Assembly: GCA_030623125.1 (NCBI GenBank)
Contig: JAUXMQ010000025.1
Coordinates: forward strand, 1 to 9,132
From: Acidimicrobiia bacterium
Lineage (GTDB): Bacteria; Actinomycetota; Acidimicrobiia; Spongiisociales; ZC4RG35
Direction: 5' to 3'
DNA length: 9,132 nt
Each line of letters opens with the position of its first letter. Within the stretch, counting starts at the first letter, position 1. Below, in pieces: positions 4,786 through 9,132 of this stretch. A model generated the notes under the pieces. That model worked only from the letters and a program-made list of their open reading frames with translations, did not search any database and was not told where the DNA came from. The position numbers and the translations under genes were made by a program.

Positions 4786-6186
4786 GTGACCCGACGTGTA
4801 GTCGGGCTTGTCGTCGTCCTCGCCATCGCCTGGGGAGGGCTTGCGGCCACAATTGCCCTCGGTTTCACGCCTCGCCTGGGTCTCGACCTTCAAGGTGGCA
4901 CTGCGGTTGTTCTGACGGCACCCGAGGGCACCGATCCCGAGCTCGTCGAGGTCTCCGTCGACATCATGACCCGTCGGATCGAGGACATCGGTGGGGTTCA
5001 GGAACCAGATATCGCCATCTCCGGCGACAACACGGTTGTTGTCCAGCTACCCGGTGTCGAGGACGAGCAGAGAGCCATCGAGGCTGTCGGTCAGACGGGT
5101 GATCTTTCCTTTAGGCCCGTTCTGGATGCCTTTCCAGGCGCAATTGGTCCCCTGGCCGGCGCCGGCACCCCAGGAATCGATAACGAGACCGGACTCACCA
5201 TCAAGGACGACATCAACGACGACGCATTTCTTCTCTACCCCGCCGACTTCGGATCTGAGGTTCTGTTTGTGGGGCCGGCCGGAATGGTCGGCGAGGATGT
5301 CGCCGACGCCGTCCCTGTTTTCGATACCCAATCGGCTAGCTGGGCGGTCAGCCTCGACCTGACGAGCGATGGCGCCGTCCTCTTCGCGCAAATGACAGCG
5401 GAGGCTGCGACCTATCCGCTGGGAGACCCGCGACGACAAATCGCGATTGTTCTCGATGGTTTGGTGATCTCAGCGCCTCAGGTGATCCCCGAAGGCGGAA
5501 TCACTGGTGGACGCGCCTCGATCTCGGTGGGAACCGGGGAGGATTCGCAGCAGGCCGCCAACGACCTTGCTGTCGTTCTTCGCTACGGATCGCTGCCGGT
5601 CGCATTCGATATCTCGGCAGTCCAAAAAGTCTCGGCGACTCTGGGTAGTGACTCGCTCCAGGCCGGAATCATCGCCGGGTTGCTCGGACTCGCGCTGGTC
5701 GCCATCGTGTTGATCCTCATCTATCGGTCGCTGGGTCTGCTGGCCATAGTCGGCCTGACCGTCTTCGGCTCTCTTCTGCTCATGATTTTCGGCCTGCTCG
5801 GTGAGTTCCAAGGTTTGACACTGACTCTGGCGGGTATCACCGGGATCATCGTCTCGATCGGAATCACCACCGACAGTTACATCGTTTTCTATGAACGGCT
5901 CAAAGAGAAGATCCGCGAGGGATACGAGGTGGACGAGGCAGCCGAGGAGGGGTTTCGGCTCGCCTACCGCACCATCCTCACCGCCGACACCGTTTCGTTG
6001 CTGGCAGCCGTGTTGTTGTGGCTTCTCGCGGTCGGAGCGGTCAAGGGTTTTGCTCTGGCACTCGGTCTGGCCACGGTCCTCGACCTGATAATCGCCAAGG
6101 TGTACACCCGCCGTGCTGTGGGGATTCTGGCAGGCACCTCCCTGGGCTCGGGTGGGTGGTTCAGCATCAAGGGGGCGTCGCAATGA
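4786..6186 (+). CDS. secD: Protein translocase subunit SecD
   Basis: SecD, with SecF, uses the proton-motive force to help pull exported proteins out of SecYEG. The 466-residue protein has TM1 at about 4-27, the LGLDLQGGT motif (31-39), a periplasmic-type P1 region (about 45-280) with a split base and head, and then five predicted membrane helices: about 290-313, 317-337, 343-365, 396-416 and 418-442. The conserved membrane Asp is D363 in TTDSYIVFYER. The E. coli form of this motif is VDANVLI-like with D519, and the TTxDS form is what I recall from actinobacterial SecD. It is shorter than E. coli SecD (615 residues) and than many actinobacterial SecD proteins, mainly in P1. The GTG start is set by the adjacent yajC stop. 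The stop overlaps secF by 4 nt (ATGA). Confidence 0.96.
   Translation: MTRRVVGLVVVLAIAWGGLAATIALGFTPRLGLDLQGGTAVVLTAPEGTDPELVEVSVDIMTRRIEDIGGVQEPDIAISGDNTVVVQLPGVEDEQRAIEAVGQTGDLSFRPVLDAFPGAIGPLAGAGTPGIDNETGLTIKDDINDDAFLLYPADFGSEVLFVGPAGMVGEDVADAVPVFDTQSASWAVSLDLTSDGAVLFAQMTAEAATYPLGDPRRQIAIVLDGLVISAPQVIPEGGITGGRASISVGTGEDSQQAANDLAVVLRYGSLPVAFDISAVQKVSATLGSDSLQAGIIAGLLGLALVAIVLILIYRSLGLLAIVGLTVFGSLLLMIFGLLGEFQGLTLTLAGITGIIVSIGITTDSYIVFYERLKEKIREGYEVDEAAEEGFRLAYRTILTADTVSLLAAVLLWLLAVGAVKGFALALGLATVLDLIIAKVYTRRAVGILAGTSLGSGGWFSIKGASQ
6169..6175 (+). promoter_or_regulatory. Shine-Dalgarno sequence that fixes the secF start
   Basis: AAGGGGG lies 7 nt before ATG 6183, inside the end of secD. Together with the ATGA overlap it supports ATG 6183 over the far upstream in-frame ATG at 6018. 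Confidence 0.6.
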
Positions 6187-7142
6187 GTACCTGGAGTCGG
6201 TTGAACAGAGGCGAAACGGAGATCGACTTCGTCGGCAACCGCAGACGATGGTTCACCATCTCAGCGGTGCTTCTGGTGATTGCCCTTGGCAGTCTCGGCA
6301 TTCGCCAACTCAACCTCGGAATCGAGTTCGTCGGTGGACTGGGGATGCAGGCGCCTAATCCCGCCGGCGCCGACGTACCGGAGATAAGAGAAGCGCTCGG
6401 GGTTGTTGGCGTGGATGAAGCCACTATCCAGTTGCTCAACGATGGTGAGGCCGTCCGGGTAGCCACCCCGGTCCTCGATGGGGCAACCGAGAATGAGGCC
6501 GTCGACGCCCTGGCGTCGGTGACCGGCAGCGACCGGGTGGACATCTCTATCGAAGCTGTAGGTCCATCATTCGGCGCCCTTGTAGCCAGACGGGCACTCA
6601 TCGCTCTGGGGGTATTCCTGGGCGCCGTTGTTCTCTTCATCAGTTGGCGTCTGGAGTTCAAGATGGCGGGTGCAGGTCTTGTCGCCCTTGTTCATGACCT
6701 GGTGATAACGCTCGGGGTCTACTCGCTCTTCGGCTTCCCGGTGACTCCGGCCACGATGGTCGCCATCCTGGTGATACTCGGGTACTCCCTGTATGACACG
6801 GTGGTCGTCTTCGACAAGGTGGAGGAACTCGTCGAGCTCGAAGAGAAGAGCTCCTACTCCGAGATCGTCAACAGGGCGATGAACTCGGTGTTGGCAAGAT
6901 CCCTGGCTACTTCGCTGACCTCCCTACTACCGGTGGGAAGCATCTTGTTCGTGGGCTCGGTCATCCTCGGTGCTCCGACGCTGCGTGACTTTGCGCTCGC
7001 CCTGTTCGTTGGAATCGCCGCGGGCACTTACTCGTCGATATTCGTTGCTGCTCCCATTCTCGCCACCTGGAAAGAGAAAGAGCCCGAGTGGCAGGAGCGG
7101 GCGAAGAGGGCTTCGGGGCGTCCGAAGGCGGGAATGCGCTGA
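6183..7142 (+). CDS. secF: Protein translocase subunit SecF
   Basis: SecF pairs with SecD in the proton-driven accessory translocase. From ATG 6183 the product has 319 residues. TM1 is at about 23-42, LGIEFVGG at 45-52, a small P4-like domain at about 60-128 ending in VGPSFG (126-131), and then TM helices at about 135-154, 162-183, 189-211, 238-260 and 268-294. The motif GYSLYDTVVVFDKV (200-213) carries the conserved membrane Asp (D205), equivalent to D213 of E. coli SecF. The first conserved loop reads GIEFVGG where GIDF-x-GG is usual, a conservative D-to-E change. The same frame is open upstream to an ATG at 6018, but that 55-residue extension is low-complexity antiphase secD sequence. The C-terminus is basic and cytoplasmic (K297-R319). 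Confidence 0.96.
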   Translation: MSTWSRLNRGETEIDFVGNRRRWFTISAVLLVIALGSLGIRQLNLGIEFVGGLGMQAPNPAGADVPEIREALGVVGVDEATIQLLNDGEAVRVATPVLDGATENEAVDALASVTGSDRVDISIEAVGPSFGALVARRALIALGVFLGAVVLFISWRLEFKMAGAGLVALVHDLVITLGVYSLFGFPVTPATMVAILVILGYSLYDTVVVFDKVEELVELEEKSSYSEIVNRAMNSVLARSLATSLTSLLPVGSILFVGSVILGAPTLRDFALALFVGIAAGTYSSIFVAAPILATWKEKEPEWQERAKRASGRPKAGMR

Positions 7143-7150
7143 TCCGGTCT

Positions 7151-7156
7151 TAGACT
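7151..7156 (+). promoter_or_regulatory. Putative -10 box for a leaderless apt transcript
   Basis: TAGACT in the 15-nt secF-apt gap fits TANNNT. It ends exactly 7 nt before GTG 7164, the third codon of the ATG-started apt frame, the same spacing as TAGCCT before tgt. There is no Shine-Dalgarno sequence ahead of either start. It would let apt and rel be transcribed independently of secDF. Confidence 0.4.
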
Positions 7157-7157
7157 C

Positions 7158-7682
7158 ATGTGGGTGGAGCGCCTTATCTCTCTCATTCGCGATATCCCGG
7201 ACTTCCCCGAACCGGGGGTTGTTTTCAAGGACATCACCCCTGTTCTTGGTGACGGGAACGCACTCTCCATTCTGGTGGACGCACTCGCCGAACCACACAA
7301 GAAATCAGGAGTCACCAAGGTTGCCGGCATCGAGGCTCGCGGCTTCACCCTGGCCACACCTGTTGCCGATCGTCTGGGTGCCGGGTTCATTCCGGTCAGG
7401 AAACCCGGAAAGCTCCCCCACGAGACCATGCGCGAGGACTACGCCCTGGAGTACGGGACCGATGCGCTCGAGGTCCACATAGACTCAGTAACCCAAGGGG
7501 AGAAGGTTCTGGTGGTGGACGACGTCATAGCCACCGGGGGCACCGCGGCCGCAGCCGTTCGTCTTCTTCGAAGAGTGGGCGCCGATGTTGTCGGTATTGC
7601 CGTTTTCATCGAACTGGCTTTTCTGGGTGGGGCCGAAAAGCTCGACGGGGTTCCGTTACATGCCCTCGTTCGATACGACTGA
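7158..7682 (+). CDS. apt: Adenine phosphoribosyltransferase
   Basis: Apt salvages adenine by converting it with PRPP to AMP and pyrophosphate in the cytoplasm. The type I phosphoribosyltransferase fold is clear. Numbering from ATG 7158, the N-terminal IPDFPEPGVVFKDITP (13-28), EARGF (59-63), the flexible-loop motif RKPGKLP (81-87) and the PRPP-binding loop VVDDVIATGGTAAA (119-132) are all present. Length is 174 residues, or 172 from GTG 7164. The GTG start gives MERLISLIRDIPDFP, which fits the short family N-terminus and a leaderless transcript from TAGACT at 7151-7156. ATG 7158 is kept as the conventional call. The 3' end overlaps rel by 23 nt. apt-rel adjacency is common in actinobacteria and links purine salvage with the nucleotide alarmone pool. 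Confidence 0.96.
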   Translation: MWVERLISLIRDIPDFPEPGVVFKDITPVLGDGNALSILVDALAEPHKKSGVTKVAGIEARGFTLATPVADRLGAGFIPVRKPGKLPHETMREDYALEYGTDALEVHIDSVTQGEKVLVVDDVIATGGTAAAAVRLLRRVGADVVGIAVFIELAFLGGAEKLDGVPLHALVRYD

Positions 7683-9132
7683 CAAGGGGACTCCGGCCAA
7701 ACTGGTCGATGTCCTCGATGCGTTCCGTGCCCGCCATCCAGACGGCGACATAGAGTTGCTTCGACGGGCCCATGACGTGGCGAAGAAAGCTCACGCCGGG
7801 CAGTACCGCAAGACCGGCGACCCCTACATATCTCATCCGCTGACGGTCGCCTTCCTTCTCGCCCACTATGGGCTGGACACCGAGACGATCGCCGCGGCGT
7901 TCCTTCACGACACGGTGGAGGACACCGATCTCACGCTCGAGCAGCTTTCCGGTGAGTTCGGTGAGGAGATAGCCCGGCTGATCGACGGGGTCACCAAGCT
8001 GGATCGGGTCCGATACTCCAATCGAGAGCAGGCCCAGGCGGCAACGATTCGAAAGATGGTCGTGGCCATGGCACAGGACGTGCGGGTCTTGATCATCAAG
8101 CTGTTCGACAGGCTTCACAACATGCGAACGGTCTATGCGTTACCCGAGGAAAAGCAGACCAGAGTCGCTCGTGAGACCCTCGATGTGTACGCCCCGCTGG
8201 CTCACCGACTGGGCGTCCAGGAGATCAAGCACGAGTTCGAGGATCGCTGTTTCGCAATTCTCTATCCCGGACCGAACGCGGAGATTCAGGCGAAACTCGC
8301 CGAGGCCGCGCCCGAGCGGGAGGCGTTCATCGAGAAGATGGTGGTCGAGATCGGCGGATTGCTCGGCGACGCCGGAATCGAGGCGGAGGTCACCGGACGA
8401 CCGAAACATCAGTATTCGATCTATCGGAAGATGATCGAGCAGAACAGACCGTTCGAGGACATCCACGACTTGATAGGCATCCGGGTGGTTACCCGGACGA
8501 CCCGTGACAGCTACGCGGCGCTCGGCCTCGTTCACAGTCACTGGGTGCCGGTGACGGGGCGATTCAAGGATTACATCGCAATGCCCAAGATCAACCTCTA
8601 TCAGTCACTGCACACCACCGTGATCGGGCCGGACGGCAAGCCCCTCGAGGTTCAGATCCGTACCGAAGAAATGCACAACCGCGCCGAAGCCGGGATCGCA
8701 GCCCACTGGCGGTACAAGGAGGGGGACAGCGGTGAGCACATGGCGCTCGAAGTACCCGCGTTCGAAGAGGATCCCGAAGAATTCCTGGCCAACCTGAAAC
8801 TGGACCTCTACCAGGATGAGGTCTTCGTTCTCACTCCCGGTGGCGATGTCAAGGAGATGCCGAGGGGATCCACCGCGGTCGATCTCGCGTACGCGATTCA
8901 CACCGAGGTGGGGGATCGCTGTGTGGGCGCCAGGGTGAACGGACGTCTCGTATCTCTGTCGACGAAACTCGAGTCCGGGGACATTGTTGAGATTCTGACT
9001 TCGAATTCGCCTGATTCAGGCCCCAGTCGTGACTGGCTCAATTTCGTTCGCACCGGCAAGGCGAAGGCCAAGATCAAGCACTGGTTCCAGAGGGAGCGTC
9101 GCGACCAGGCTCTCGCCGACGGCAAAGACCTC
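7660..9132 (+). CDS. relA: Bifunctional (p)ppGpp synthetase/hydrolase Rel (partial, runs off the right edge)
   Basis: Rel makes (p)ppGpp from ATP and GDP/GTP on amino-acid starvation and degrades it otherwise. The frame runs from ATG 7660 to the window end, 491 codons with no stop. The N-terminal HD hydrolase domain (about 35-190) keeps R50, H59, H83-D84, E87-D88, D150 and N154, each exactly 6 above the known Rel_Seq residues R44, H53, H77-D78, E81-D82, D144 and N148. The synthetase domain (about 240-350) has GRPKHQYSIYRK with R247, D270, RFKD (301-304), YQSLHT (314-319) and E330 in EVQIRT. The RFKD form of the RXKD motif is typical of bifunctional enzymes, not of synthetase-only RelA (EXDD). 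A TGS domain spans about 388-452, and the start of the helical domain follows; the zinc-finger/RIS and ACT domains would lie beyond the window. ATG 7660 overlaps the end of apt by 23 nt; an upstream in-frame GTG at 7627 is less likely. Confidence 0.95.
   Translation, partial: MPSFDTTDKGTPAKLVDVLDAFRARHPDGDIELLRRAHDVAKKAHAGQYRKTGDPYISHPLTVAFLLAHYGLDTETIAAAFLHDTVEDTDLTLEQLSGEFGEEIARLIDGVTKLDRVRYSNREQAQAATIRKMVVAMAQDVRVLIIKLFDRLHNMRTVYALPEEKQTRVARETLDVYAPLAHRLGVQEIKHEFEDRCFAILYPGPNAEIQAKLAEAAPEREAFIEKMVVEIGGLLGDAGIEAEVTGRPKHQYSIYRKMIEQNRPFEDIHDLIGIRVVTRTTRDSYAALGLVHSHWVPVTGRFKDYIAMPKINLYQSLHTTVIGPDGKPLEVQIRTEEMHNRAEAGIAAHWRYKEGDSGEHMALEVPAFEEDPEEFLANLKLDLYQDEVFVLTPGGDVKEMPRGSTAVDLAYAIHTEVGDRCVGARVNGRLVSLSTKLESGDIVEILTSNSPDSGPSRDWLNFVRTGKAKAKIKHWFQRERRDQALADGKDL

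Noticed and set aside
6018..6182. In-frame upstream extension of secF beginning at ATG 6018
   Set aside because: The 55 added residues are the antiphase reading of the secD 3' end, lack family similarity, and ATG 6183 has a good Shine-Dalgarno sequence and an ATGA overlap with secD.
1..9132. CRISPR array, tRNA, rRNA, insertion sequence or attachment site
   Set aside because: No regularly spaced repeats, no cloverleaf or rRNA-like sequence, and no transposase, integrase or terminal inverted repeats were seen; nearly the whole window is occupied by core genes with small gaps.

Overview
The window is a compact chromosomal block of core genes, all on the + strand. Its mix of traits points to an actinobacterium. 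GC content is moderately high, and GTG starts are common. Several genes lack a Shine-Dalgarno sequence and instead have a TANNNT hexamer just upstream. SecD carries the actinobacterial-type 'TTDS..VF.ER' version of its conserved membrane motif, and the block ends secD-secF-apt-rel, an order known from Streptomyces and Mycobacterium. I think an Acidimicrobiia-like lineage is plausible, but the sequence alone does not prove it.

Layout. Positions 1-117 are an open frame that enters from the left and stops at 115-117; it is probably the 3' end of an unrelated gene. A GC-rich hairpin (120-137) and a short intergenic region follow. The Holliday-junction module comes next: ruvC (201-695), ruvA (692-1261) and ruvB (1264-2277). 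A perfect 12-bp LexA/SOS-type palindrome (207-218) lies across the ruvC start. The queuosine tRNA-modification pair follows: queA (2286-3299) and tgt (3324-4433). Then comes the Sec accessory module: yajC (4485-4784), secD (4786-6186) and secF (6183-7142). The block ends with adenine phosphoribosyltransferase apt (7158-7682) and a bifunctional (p)ppGpp synthetase/hydrolase, rel (7660 to the window edge, truncated at 491 codons).

Organisation. ruvC/ruvA and secD/secF overlap by 4 nt, ruvA/ruvB and yajC/secD are 1-2 nt apart, and apt/rel overlap by 23 nt, so translation is probably coupled within modules. Wider gaps (24, 51 and 15 nt) before tgt, yajC and apt each hold a TANNNT -10-like hexamer. 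Those before tgt and apt sit exactly 7 nt ahead of a possible start codon, as expected for leaderless mRNAs. The block can therefore be read as one long co-directional operon with internal promoters: SOS-inducible recombination, tRNA wobble modification, protein export, purine salvage and stringent response.

There is no sign of a mobile element, CRISPR array, tRNA, rRNA or undescribed multi-gene system. The most useful observations are the SOS operator on the ruvC start, the leaderless-promoter pattern, the queuosine genes inside an actinobacterial-style gene order, and the altered acidic pin of RuvA.
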